DNA from: an uncultured Oscillibacter sp.
GTDB taxonomy: Bacteria; Bacillota; Clostridia; Oscillospirales; Oscillospiraceae
Length of the DNA stretch: 48,741 nt
Assembly: GCA_905200545.1 (NCBI GenBank)
Contig: CAJKKQ010000021.1
Span: forward strand, 1 to 48,741
Reading direction: 5' to 3'
Shown: piece after piece, positions 39,426 through 46,489 of the stretch
Layout of the letters: every line of letters begins with the position of its first letter
Position numbering within the stretch: position 1 is the stretch's first letter
Notes under the pieces: generated by a model
What the model was told of the DNA's origin: nothing
The model's input: the letters and a program-made list of their open reading frames with translations, nothing else
Database searches by the model: none
Made by a program: the position numbers and the translations under genes

Positions 39426-39857
39426 TTATCTGGGTGCGTTTAGCCTGTCCTCGTAACGCTCCAGGATTTCCTGGAGTGTAATGCCCTGCATTGCCTCCTC
39501 GGCTTTTTGCTGCACCAGATCATAGCAGTCCCGCAGTGCCAGCTGGATATTCACGCCGACGCCGCAGGCGGGATTGGTGTGGGTGTCCTGATGCAGGAGC
39601 GGCTTGTCCCCTTCAACCGCACGGTAGGCATCCAGCAGCGTGATCTGTCTGGGTGTCCGGGTCAGTGACGGCCGGGGATGCCCCTTGACGCTGGTGAGCA
39701 GCCCGCCTTTTCGCAGGGCGGACATCAGCTGACGGACGTATGCGGGGTTGGTATGGATGCTCGCGGCGATTTTATCGCTGGTGAGGTCGGATCCGGGATG
39801 CGGAGCGAGAAAAGCCAGGATGTGGACGGCGTCGCTGAGCTTGGTGGGGTATTTCAA
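39426..39857 (-). CDS. Rrf2-family regulator
   Basis: 143 residues, TTG start at 39857 with GGGGGA 8 nt upstream. The Rrf2 winged helix is LSDAVHILAFLAPH...LTSDKIAASIHTNPAYVRQLMSALRKGGLLTSVKG. Rrf2 proteins of the IscR/NsrR type carry three Cys for an Fe-S cluster; here only Cys in NPACGVG and RDCYD remain, so a non-cluster YwnA-like role is more likely. Confidence 0.9.
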   Translation of the reverse strand: MKYPTKLSDAVHILAFLAPHPGSDLTSDKIAASIHTNPAYVRQLMSALRKGGLLTSVKGHPRPSLTRTPRQITLLDAYRAVEGDKPLLHQDTHTNPACGVGVNIQLALRDCYDLVQQKAEEAMQGITLQEILERYEDRLNAPR

Positions 39858-39906
39858 GGATCAATTCCCCCTTCTTCTTGGGTGTTAATTTAATTATAAC
39901 AACATG

Positions 39907-39935
39907 TTGACAGAGGCGCAAGAGGATGTTAGGAT
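39907..39935 (+). promoter_or_regulatory. Predicted promoter of the patatin-type gene
   Basis: TTGACA (39907-39912) and TAGGAT (39930-39935), 17-bp spacer; leader about 160 nt. Confidence 0.4.
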
Positions 39936-40103
39936 GATTGCTGTTAAATGGAGGGCGTCCGGGACCGCTCTCTGGACTGGATAGCCCCTCTGGGCCAGTG
40001 CTGCGGGCGGCGCGTGAAATATGATGCCGGAGCCCCGGGCAGTGCATGGACGCGGCACGGAGGGATCGTCTTTTAAAGCGTACAGGGCAGGAAGGAATGG
40101 CTC

Positions 40104-40967
40104 ATGGAACAGGGAAAAATTGGACTTGTGGTGGAAGGCGGAGGAATGAAGTGCGCCTATAATGCCGGGATCCTGGATGCTTTTTTGGATGCCGGGATTT
40201 CCTTTGACTACTGCATCGGCGTCTCTGCCGGTTCGGGAAATCTGGCATCCTATCTGGCCGGGCAGCGGGGCAGAAATCTCCGCTTTTTTACAGAGCACAT
40301 CCACTCTCCCCGTTACTTTGGCCTGAAAAGCCTGATGAAAACGGGGGATCTGTTTGGACTGCAGTACATCTACGGAGAGCTGACCTGCGCGGAAGGACAG
40401 GATCCGCTGGATTTCAACGCTTTTATGAAAAATCCGGCAGAGTATGAGGCTGTGGTCACAAACGCCCTGACGGGAAAGCCGGAGTACTTTGGCCGGGAGA
40501 TGATGAAGCAGGATGATTACCGTTTGATCATGGCCTCCAGCGCCATACCGGTTGTGTGTCATCCGGTGGAGCTCAATGGGGTACCCTATTTTGACGGGGG
40601 CCTTACCGATGCGATTCCGGTTCGCCGCGCCCTGGAGCAGGGCTGCGGGAAGCTGGTGGTCATCCTCTCCAAGAACCGGGACTATGTACGAAAGCCCCAG
40701 GGTATGCGGAGACTGTACAGCCGGGTCTGCCGCAGCTACCCCAACATCGTGGATGCCATAGAGCGGCGCCATATTGTCTACAATGAGAATATGAAAGATG
40801 TGTTTTCCCTGGAACGGCAGGGGGTTGCGTTCGTCTTCGCAGCCAGTGAGCCGATCCATGTCGGGACTTACTCCATCAAAGAGGACGCGGAGCGGGAGCT
40901 GTACGACCTTGGCCTGCGGGATTTTGCACAGCAGAGGGAACAGCTTCAGGCTTTTCTCAGAGCCTGA
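40104..40967 (+). CDS. Patatin-like phospholipase (RssA/YjjU type)
   Basis: 287 residues, cytoplasmic or peripheral lipid acyl hydrolase. The oxyanion loop is VEGGGMKCAYNAG, the nucleophile Ser41 sits in GVSAGSG, and the dyad Asp164 in FDGGLTDAIP. This is the YjjU-like branch of the patatin family. There is no signal peptide. It is followed 25 nt later by the glycosylase gene, with which it shares a terminator. Confidence 0.9.
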   Translation: MEQGKIGLVVEGGGMKCAYNAGILDAFLDAGISFDYCIGVSAGSGNLASYLAGQRGRNLRFFTEHIHSPRYFGLKSLMKTGDLFGLQYIYGELTCAEGQDPLDFNAFMKNPAEYEAVVTNALTGKPEYFGREMMKQDDYRLIMASSAIPVVCHPVELNGVPYFDGGLTDAIPVRRALEQGCGKLVVILSKNRDYVRKPQGMRRLYSRVCRSYPNIVDAIERRHIVYNENMKDVFSLERQGVAFVFAASEPIHVGTYSIKEDAERELYDLGLRDFAQQREQLQAFLRA

Positions 40968-40992
40968 AACGGGCAGTAAGGAGGAACTACGC

Positions 40993-41568
40993 ATGCAGTG
41001 GCCAGATGGAAAGACCCGGTGCCGCTGGGCCAACCCCGGCAATCCCCTCTACATTCGCTATCATGATGAGGAGTGGGGCGTGCCGGTTCATGATGACCGG
41101 AAACTGTTCGAGATGCTGATCCTGGAGAATTTCCAGGCAGGGCTTTCCTGGGAATGTATCCTCAATAAGCGGGAGGCTTTCCGCAGGGCTTTTGATGGCT
41201 TTGATTTGGAGATGGTCTGTGCCTATGGGGAAGAGAAACTTGCGGCGCTGGAACAGGATCCCGGCATCGTTCGCAACAGGCTGAAAATCCGCGCCGCTGT
41301 GAACAACGCCGGAGTTTTCAAATCGATTCGCCGGGAGTGGGGGAGCTTTGACCGCTATCTCTGGCACTGGACCCAGGGAAACGTCGTCTGTGAGACCGGA
41401 AAAGTTTCCTCAGACCTGTCGGACACCGTTTCCAAGGATCTGAAAAGGCGGGGGATGAAGTTTGTGGGAACGGTCACCGTCTACGCATACCTGCAGGCGG
41501 TGGGGGTCATCCATTCTCATGAAGAAACCTGCTTCTGCAAAGCTCCGGAGTGTGACCGTCCCATGTGA
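40993..41568 (+). CDS. tag: DNA-3-methyladenine glycosylase I
   Basis: 191 residues. CRWANPGNPLYIRYHDEEWGVPVHDDRKLFEMLILENFQAGLSWECILNKR is the Tag signature, including the alkyl-adenine pocket residues and the first Cys ligand. The C-terminal HEETCFC gives the remaining zinc ligands. It removes 3-methyladenine from alkylated DNA. The start at 40993 follows AAGGAGG. Confidence 0.95.
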   Translation: MQWPDGKTRCRWANPGNPLYIRYHDEEWGVPVHDDRKLFEMLILENFQAGLSWECILNKREAFRRAFDGFDLEMVCAYGEEKLAALEQDPGIVRNRLKIRAAVNNAGVFKSIRREWGSFDRYLWHWTQGNVVCETGKVSSDLSDTVSKDLKRRGMKFVGTVTVYAYLQAVGVIHSHEETCFCKAPECDRPM

Positions 41569-41578
41569 AGCATGACAA

Positions 41579-41624
41579 AAAACACCGGGATGGGCTGATA
41601 CAGTCAGTCCATCCCGGTGTTTTT
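41579..41624. terminator. Terminator, tag / hxlR-type gene 1 (convergent)
   Basis: Stem of about 14 bp (AACACCGGGATGG with its complement) extended by GCTGA/TCAGT, with A and T runs on both sides. Confidence 0.85.
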
Positions 41625-41657
41625 ACATGATAAGGGAGATCGTCCGGTTTCCGCGTA

Positions 41658-42023
41658 TCAGGGGATGTACTTCATGCCCCACTGGAAGATGGCATAGAAA
41701 ACCGGCAGCAGATCCTGTCCCTTTTCCGTCAGGGAATACTCCACCCGGGGCGGGATCTCGTTGTACTGCTCCCGATGCACCAAACCATCCGCTTCCAGCT
41801 CTTTCAGGGCGTTGGTGAGCATGGTGTTGGTGATGGGCTTGAGCAGCTTCTTCAGTTCTCCAAACCGCATGGGGGACTGGATGCAGAGCTCATAGATAAT
41901 CTGGAGTTTCCATTTCCCCTGGAGCATCTGCACCACCGGTGTGACCGGGCAGTTTCCGCTTTCTGTCAGAATGACGCTGCTGACTCTCTTTTGAAATTCC
42001 TCATAGGTCATGGATCGGTTCAT
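41658..42023 (-). CDS. HxlR-family regulator 1
   Basis: 121 residues. The family core is CPVTPVVQMLQGKWKLQIIYELCIQSPMRFGELKKLLKPITNTMLTNALKELEADGLVHREQY and the wing PPRVEYSLTEKG. The first Cys stands where HypR/YodB-type proteins place their redox-sensing Cys. The start at 42023 was chosen over TTG codons further upstream. It is divergent from the flavin-reductase operon and probably controls it. Confidence 0.88.
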   Translation of the reverse strand: MNRSMTYEEFQKRVSSVILTESGNCPVTPVVQMLQGKWKLQIIYELCIQSPMRFGELKKLLKPITNTMLTNALKELEADGLVHREQYNEIPPRVEYSLTEKGQDLLPVFYAIFQWGMKYIP

Positions 42024-42059
42024 AGGCCGGGCCTTCTCTCTCAGTATGGCTTTTCGTAC

Positions 42060-42084
42060 CAAGTACAAATATTCTGCGTACTTG
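42060..42084. promoter_or_regulatory. Candidate HxlR operator 1
   Basis: CAAGTAC (42060-42066) and GTACTTG (42078-42084), 11-bp centre, overlapping the -35 box of the divergent operon. HxlR-type proteins often bind GTAC-containing repeats. Confidence 0.55.
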
Positions 42085-42109
42085 CACCTTTATTTCTTCC
42101 AAGTATAAT
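42082..42109 (+). promoter_or_regulatory. Promoter of the flavin reductase-radical SAM operon
   Basis: TTGCAC (42082-42087) and perfect TATAAT (42104-42109), 16-bp spacer. Confidence 0.65.
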
Positions 42110-42173
42110 CATTATATCGATGCCGAAAGGGCGTGTCAATCACAGAAAACACAGAGAGTGAGGTCCAAACTTT

Positions 42174-42677
42174 ATGAAAGAACTGAACATCATGGAGGCC
42201 ACTGTCTTTACCTCCCCCAATCCTCTTACCTTGATCTGCTCTCAGAACAAGGACGGAACCACCAACCTGGCCCCCATCTGCTTTGTCACCTATTTGTCCT
42301 TCAACCCGCCTATGATCGCCTTTGCCGCCGGAAGGCAGTCCCACACCGGCAAGCGGGTGCGGGAGACCGGCAAAGTGATTGTGACGGTTCCGGGAGAGAG
42401 CCTGGCCCGGGCTGTCATGGCCTGCGGCAGCACCACCGGTGCCACCGCCAATAAAGTTGCGGAAAACCATATCGAGATGACCGCTGTGGAAGGCAGCGAC
42501 ATCCAGATCCCCGCAGATACCCGCCTTGCCATGGTGGCCACGCTGCAGCAGTCTGTGGAAGTGGGCGATCACATCCTGCACATCTGCCGGGTGGACAAGT
42601 TCCTGGGGGATGAGAACAAGAAAGGGCTTTGTGCCTGGAACGGCTTCGGCAAAGTTGCCCCCGCTGTGGAAGGCTGA
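42174..42677 (+). CDS. Flavin reductase-like FMN-binding protein
   Basis: 167 residues of the DIM6/NTAB flavin-reductase family: TVFTSPNPLTLICSQNKDGTTNLAPICFVTYLSFNPPMIAFAAGRQSHTGK carries the FMN-phosphate contacts. It reduces FMN with NAD(P)H or stores FMN for partner enzymes. It leads an operon with two radical-SAM genes, for which it might be an electron source. Confidence 0.87.
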   Translation: MKELNIMEATVFTSPNPLTLICSQNKDGTTNLAPICFVTYLSFNPPMIAFAAGRQSHTGKRVRETGKVIVTVPGESLARAVMACGSTTGATANKVAENHIEMTAVEGSDIQIPADTRLAMVATLQQSVEVGDHILHICRVDKFLGDENKKGLCAWNGFGKVAPAVEG

Positions 42678-42706
42678 GGACTGAAACGATACAGGGGGAG
42701 AATCCA

Positions 42707-43399
42707 ATGTCGGTTTGCATCAAATCCCTGATCCAGAATATGAATCTGGTTATCGGCTGTACGATTGGCTGCAGCTACTGCTATGCCAGAAACAATGTCC
42801 GGCGGTTCCATATGACGGAGGATTTTGAGAAGCCGGAGTATTTCCCCCATAAACTGCGGCTGATGGAGAAGGCCCGGCCTCAGATCTTTCTGCTTACCGG
42901 GATGAGCGACTTTTCCGGCTGGAGGCCGGAATGGCGGGACGAGGTATTTGCCAGGATGGAGCGCAATCCCCAGCACCAATATCTGTTCCTGACCAAACGG
43001 CCGGAGGAAATTTCCTTTTCCTCCGCCCTGGACAACGCATGGTTCGGTGTGACCGTTACCTCCTGTAAGGAGAAAAACCGCATACGGGCGCTGCGGGAGC
43101 ATATCCGCGGCGGACACTACCATGTGACCTTTGAGCCGATGTTCGATGATGTCGGCCAGGTGGATCTGACCGGGATCGAGTGGATCGTCATTGGAACGGA
43201 GACCGGCCGCCGGAAAGGAAAGGCCGTATCCAAGCCGCAGTGGGTGTGGAATCTGACCGGCCAGGCACACGACCTGGGAATCCCGGTTTTTATGAAGGAA
43301 GACCTGCTTCCCATTATGGGAGAGGAGCAGATGGTGCAGGAGTTGCCCCCGGCTTTCTGCCGGGTATTGGAGGAGCAGAGGAAATGGCGGAAATTATAG
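42707..43399 (+). CDS. Radical-SAM DUF5131-type protein (phage Gp37/Gp68-like)
   Basis: 230 residues. CTIGCSYCYARN gives the radical-SAM Cys-x3-Cys-x2-Cys cluster at residues 18-25. QIFLLTGMSDFSGWRPEW, YLFLTKRPE and TFEPMFDDVG match the DUF5131 family, known from phage Gp37/Gp68. It would bind a 4Fe-4S cluster and SAM. The start at 42707 follows AGGGGGAG. It overlaps the next radical-SAM gene by 16 nt. Confidence 0.85.
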   Translation: MSVCIKSLIQNMNLVIGCTIGCSYCYARNNVRRFHMTEDFEKPEYFPHKLRLMEKARPQIFLLTGMSDFSGWRPEWRDEVFARMERNPQHQYLFLTKRPEEISFSSALDNAWFGVTVTSCKEKNRIRALREHIRGGHYHVTFEPMFDDVGQVDLTGIEWIVIGTETGRRKGKAVSKPQWVWNLTGQAHDLGIPVFMKEDLLPIMGEEQMVQELPPAFCRVLEEQRKWRKL

Positions 43400-44298
43400 A
43401 AAACGGCATCCTGATCCGGGATGTGGAGACGAAGACTATCATGACCAAATCCAGCCTGCCGGTAGGGGGGTATTCCGTAAACCCCTATGTGGGCTGCACC
43501 CACGGCTGCAAGTACTGCTATGCCTCCTTTATGAAGCGCTTTACCGGCCACACAGAGCCATGGGGGACCTTCCTGGATGTGAAGCACTGGCCGGAGATCC
43601 GGGATCCTCAAAAATACCGGGGGCAGCGGGTGGTCATCGGTTCGGTGACCGACGCTTACCTGCCCCAGGAGGAACAGTTTGGGAATACCCGCAGGCTGCT
43701 GGAACAGCTCCGGGGCAGCGGTGCTGAGATCCTCATCTGCACAAAATCCGACCTGGTGATCCGGGACATTGACTTGCTTAAGGAAATGGGAAAGGTAACC
43801 GTTTCCTGGTCTATCAACACGCTGGACGAAGCCTTTCGGGCGGATATGGACAAGGCGGTGAGTATTGAACGTCGGCTGGCCGCCATGAAGCAGGTCTATG
43901 ACGCGGGCATCCGCACCGTCTGCTTTATCTCGCCGGTTTTTCCCGGCATTACGGATTTTGAGGCCATCTTCCAGCGGGCCAAGGATCAGTGCGACCTGGT
44001 ATGGCTGGAGAACCTGAACTTGCGGGGTGGGTTCAAGCAGGAGATCCTGGACTACATCGGAGAAAAGTACCCCCATCTGGTTCCGCTGTATCATGCCATT
44101 TACAGCAAGAAAGACCGCAGCTACTTCCGGGCTCTGGAGGAGCAGACAGCCCGGCTGGCTGCGGAAAATGGCTGTCCCTTTGTGGACAACGAGCTGCCCT
44201 ATGGCCGGGCGGAGCCGGGCCACCCGGTGATCGTGGACTACTTCTACCACGAGGAGATCCGGGGCTCGGACAATACCGGGCAGCGAAAACGAACCTAA
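43384..44298 (+). CDS. SPL-family radical-SAM protein
   Basis: 304 residues with CTHGCKYCYA (Cys38, Cys42, Cys45) and the spore-photoproduct-lyase-like core NPYVGCTHGC, VVIGSVTDAYLPQE and LICTKSDLVIRDIDLL. True spore photoproduct lyase is longer and carries an extra conserved Cys used in catalysis; that is not evident here, so this is an SplB-like protein of unknown reaction. It is translationally coupled to the preceding gene. Confidence 0.85.
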   Translation: MAEIIENGILIRDVETKTIMTKSSLPVGGYSVNPYVGCTHGCKYCYASFMKRFTGHTEPWGTFLDVKHWPEIRDPQKYRGQRVVIGSVTDAYLPQEEQFGNTRRLLEQLRGSGAEILICTKSDLVIRDIDLLKEMGKVTVSWSINTLDEAFRADMDKAVSIERRLAAMKQVYDAGIRTVCFISPVFPGITDFEAIFQRAKDQCDLVWLENLNLRGGFKQEILDYIGEKYPHLVPLYHAIYSKKDRSYFRALEEQTARLAAENGCPFVDNELPYGRAEPGHPVIVDYFYHEEIRGSDNTGQRKRT

Positions 44299-44313
44299 TC
44301 CCGCAGCAAAAAG

Positions 44314-44343
44314 AAGGCCGGAGCGAAGATGCTCCGGCCTTTT
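44314..44343. terminator. Terminator of the radical-SAM operon
   Basis: 11-bp stem (44314-44324 with 44331-44341), loop GAAGAT, A run before and T run after; convergent with the next gene. Confidence 0.85.
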
Positions 44344-44378
44344 GCACTTTGGGTGTGATGCCTTTGGATAAAGCGTGG

Positions 44379-44930
44379 TTATGAAATGGATTTTCCCAAA
44401 TCATAGGCCTGCTGCAGCTCCGGTTTTCCGGTGATATCCCCCGCCTCTCCGTTGCCGCCGGCCAGGACAGCACCGAGATTCTTCCAATGAAGATGTTCCA
44501 TCAGGTGGTTGTAGTAGGTCAGCACGTCTTCGAAGCCGTGTCCTTCCGCAGCCATCAGCAGCGCGCCGGAGCGGTCATGTCCCCGAAGCAGATTGCCGTC
44601 GTTTTCCTCCAGGGCAAAGAGGCGGTCCATGGCCGTCCTCAGCTGGCCGCTCAGATTCCAGTAATACAGCGGAGAGGCCAGCACCACCACGTTGCACTCC
44701 CGCACAGCCGGATAAATCCTGTCCATATCATCCCGCTGGACACAGGGGCACTCCCGGCTGCTGTGGCCTCCAAAACACCCTCTGCAGCCATGGATGCGCA
44801 GGCCGCTCAGGAAAAATTCTGAAACAGTATGTCCCGCGCTTTCCGCACCCTCCGTGAATTTCTGAACCAGCATGGAGGTGTTTCCGTTTCTCCGGGGGCT
44901 GCCGTTCAAAATGACGATTCGCTTGCCCAT
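44379..44930 (-). CDS. NADPH-dependent FMN reductase-type flavoprotein (second copy)
   Basis: 183 residues, flavodoxin-like fold. GSPRRNGNTSMLV is the FMN-phosphate loop, and ASPLYYWNLSGQLRTAMDRLFALE the second FMN contact. HGCRGCFGGHSSRECPC in between has four Cys, unusual for a simple FMN reductase and typical of the iron-sulfur flavoprotein group. It is downstream of a paralogue by 18 nt. Confidence 0.87.
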   Translation of the reverse strand: MGKRIVILNGSPRRNGNTSMLVQKFTEGAESAGHTVSEFFLSGLRIHGCRGCFGGHSSRECPCVQRDDMDRIYPAVRECNVVVLASPLYYWNLSGQLRTAMDRLFALEENDGNLLRGHDRSGALLMAAEGHGFEDVLTYYNHLMEHLHWKNLGAVLAGGNGEAGDITGKPELQQAYDLGKSIS

Positions 44931-44948
44931 AAAGTCCTCCGCTGTTTC

Positions 44949-45494
44949 TCAGATTTTATCAGCCAGCGCGGCGGTCTGCCGGCAGCCATCTGTCTTTGCA
45001 ATATCCCCTGCATTTAAGACCCCGGGAATCAACACTTCACCCACCATCTTCCACTTGTTCAGAGCGGCAGTGCGCTCCATGGGGATGCGCACTCCGTCCA
45101 GCACAGAAAGGTCGTCCTCCTCACAGCAGGCGATCAGGGCGCACTCCTTTCCGGCAATATCCTTGCCGCCCACCACCAGGGAATAGATCCGGTCGATGAC
45201 ACCCTTGATCTGAGCGGGGATGGAGTACCAGTAAACCGGCATGGTGAAGACAATGACGTCGGCATCCAGGATGGCCGGGGCGATGGTGTTGAAATCATCG
45301 TCGAAAGAACAGGCTTTTCCGGTTTTGAAGCAGGTCTCACAGGCATGGCAGCCGCCGATCTTCAAAAAGGCTGCGTCAAAGCGGGTGACGGTATGACCCT
45401 TTTCCGCCGCCGCCTTGATGAAACTGTCCGTCATGGCAAAGCTGTTGCCGTTTTTCCGGGGACTGCCTGTGATTACAACGATGTTCTTGCTCAT
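44949..45494 (-). CDS. NADPH-dependent FMN reductase-type flavoprotein (first copy)
   Basis: 181 residues. GSPRKNGNSFAM is the FMN loop, and TMPVYWYSIPAQIKGVIDRIYS the second contact. A Cys set GGCHACETCFKTGKACSF lies between, again like iron-sulfur flavoproteins or Cys-rich quinone reductases. AAGGAGG precedes the ATG. It is divergent from HxlR regulator 2, which probably controls both flavoprotein genes in response to quinones or other electrophiles. Confidence 0.87.
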   Translation of the reverse strand: MSKNIVVITGSPRKNGNSFAMTDSFIKAAAEKGHTVTRFDAAFLKIGGCHACETCFKTGKACSFDDDFNTIAPAILDADVIVFTMPVYWYSIPAQIKGVIDRIYSLVVGGKDIAGKECALIACCEEDDLSVLDGVRIPMERTAALNKWKMVGEVLIPGVLNAGDIAKTDGCRQTAALADKI

Positions 45495-45572
45495 AATTGT
45501 TCCTCCTTATGTTGGTAAGATTGACTTTCTCTTCTGCTGATATTACAATCATAGCAAGAATGGAAGAAAGAA

Positions 45573-45619
45573 CAAGTACGCACATAAAAGTGCGATACTT
45601 CCATGAAAGTTTGGTACTT
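45573..45619. promoter_or_regulatory. Candidate HxlR operator region 2
   Basis: CAAGTAC (45573-45579), GCAC/GTGC arms, a TACTT at 45596-45600 and GTACTT (45614-45619). The same half-site occurs at operator 1 (42060), which suggests that the two HxlR proteins have related specificity. Confidence 0.45.
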
Positions 45620-45637
45620 ACCGGGGGGAAAGTGTAC

Positions 45638-45985
45638 ATGAAGGAAGCAGAAGCATATAAAGCCTGCATCTCCACCGCAAATCTGGCCGATACGGGCTTC
45701 AGCTATACGCTGTCTTTAATCAACGGCAAATATAAAATGACGATTCTCTATACCCTCATGTGTTTTGGTGTGGTTCGGTTCAATGAGATGAAAAAGTACA
45801 TTGGGGAGATCTCCTACAAAACCCTCAGTTCCACCCTGAAGGAGCTGGAAGCGGATCAGCTGGTTCACCGGGAGGAATATCCCCAGATTCCGCCTAAGGT
45901 GGAATACAGCCTTACGGAGCGGGGCAAATCCCTGATTCCTATTTTAGACCAGATGTGCGACTGGGGCGAGCAGAACAGACTGTAA
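45638..45985 (+). CDS. HxlR-family regulator 2
   Basis: 115 residues. INGKYKMTILYTLMCFGVVRFNEMKKYIGEISYKTLSSTLKELEADQLVHREEYPQIPPKVEYSLTERG is the HxlR core. The ATG at 45638 was preferred to upstream alternatives because of GGGGGGAAAG and family length. It is divergent from the two flavoprotein genes. Confidence 0.88.
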   Translation: MKEAEAYKACISTANLADTGFSYTLSLINGKYKMTILYTLMCFGVVRFNEMKKYIGEISYKTLSSTLKELEADQLVHREEYPQIPPKVEYSLTERGKSLIPILDQMCDWGEQNRL

Positions 45986-46047
45986 AGAGTGAGAGGAGCC
46001 CCTGTCAGCATGAGGGGAGATCCGGGCCGTTGGCCTGAAAAAGATAG

Positions 46048-46077
46048 CGGGAGCCGCAGGGCTCCCGTTTTCTTTTC
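46048..46077 (+). terminator. Terminator after HxlR regulator 2
   Basis: 8-bp GC-rich stem (46048-46055 with 46060-46067), loop GCAG, then TTTTCTTTT. Confidence 0.85.
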
Positions 46078-46126
46078 CCAAATGGAAGCGCTTTTTACCC
46101 AAACGGCAGGATGTCGGCAAAACCGA

Positions 46127-46154
46127 TTGACGTCAGAAAAAAGGATGCTATGAT
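46127..46154 (+). promoter_or_regulatory. Promoter of the metal-export operon
   Basis: TTGACG (46127-46132) and TATGAT (46149-46154), 16-bp spacer. Confidence 0.6.
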
Positions 46155-46164
46155 GGCAGTAAAG

Positions 46165-46180
46165 TTAAACGATTGTTTAA
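46165..46180. promoter_or_regulatory. Candidate metalloregulator operator
   Basis: TTAAAC-GATT-GTTTAA, a perfect 6-4-6 inverted repeat at about +4 of the metal-export transcript, followed by a related TTGTTCAAACA. An ArsR/CadC-type repressor would fit. Confidence 0.5.
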
Positions 46181-46219
46181 TTGTTCAAACATTTAAAAGC
46201 AATGAGAGGAGTTTTTACG

Positions 46220-46438
46220 ATGAAAAAGACTTACAAGATCGAAGTGGACTGTGCCAACTGCGCCAATCTGATGGAGGAGGCTGCCCGCAAGACCGGCGGT
46301 GTCAAGGCGGCCACCGTGAATTTCATGACCCAGAAGATGATGGTGGAATTTGAAGAGGGGAAGGATGCCGCCTGCGTGATGGGCGATGTGGTCAAGGCCT
46401 GTAAGAAGGTGGAGCCTGACTGCGAGATTTTCCTGTAA
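46220..46438 (+). CDS. Stand-alone heavy-metal-associated (HMA) domain protein
   Basis: 72 residues, ferredoxin-like metal chaperone. The binding motif is DCANCANLMEEA, the Cys-x2-Cys in the first loop (residues 9-14). C-terminal ACKKVEPDCEIFL is usual for domains that serve Zn/Cd ATPases. The start at 46220 follows GAGAGGAG and matches the family N-terminus. It probably hands metal to the ATPase encoded 51 nt downstream, which has no HMA domain of its own. Confidence 0.9.
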   Translation: MKKTYKIEVDCANCANLMEEAARKTGGVKAATVNFMTQKMMVEFEEGKDAACVMGDVVKACKKVEPDCEIFL

Positions 46439-46489
46439 TGACGGAATATACAGATCCATGACGAAGCAAGAACAGAAAGCGTGATTGTG

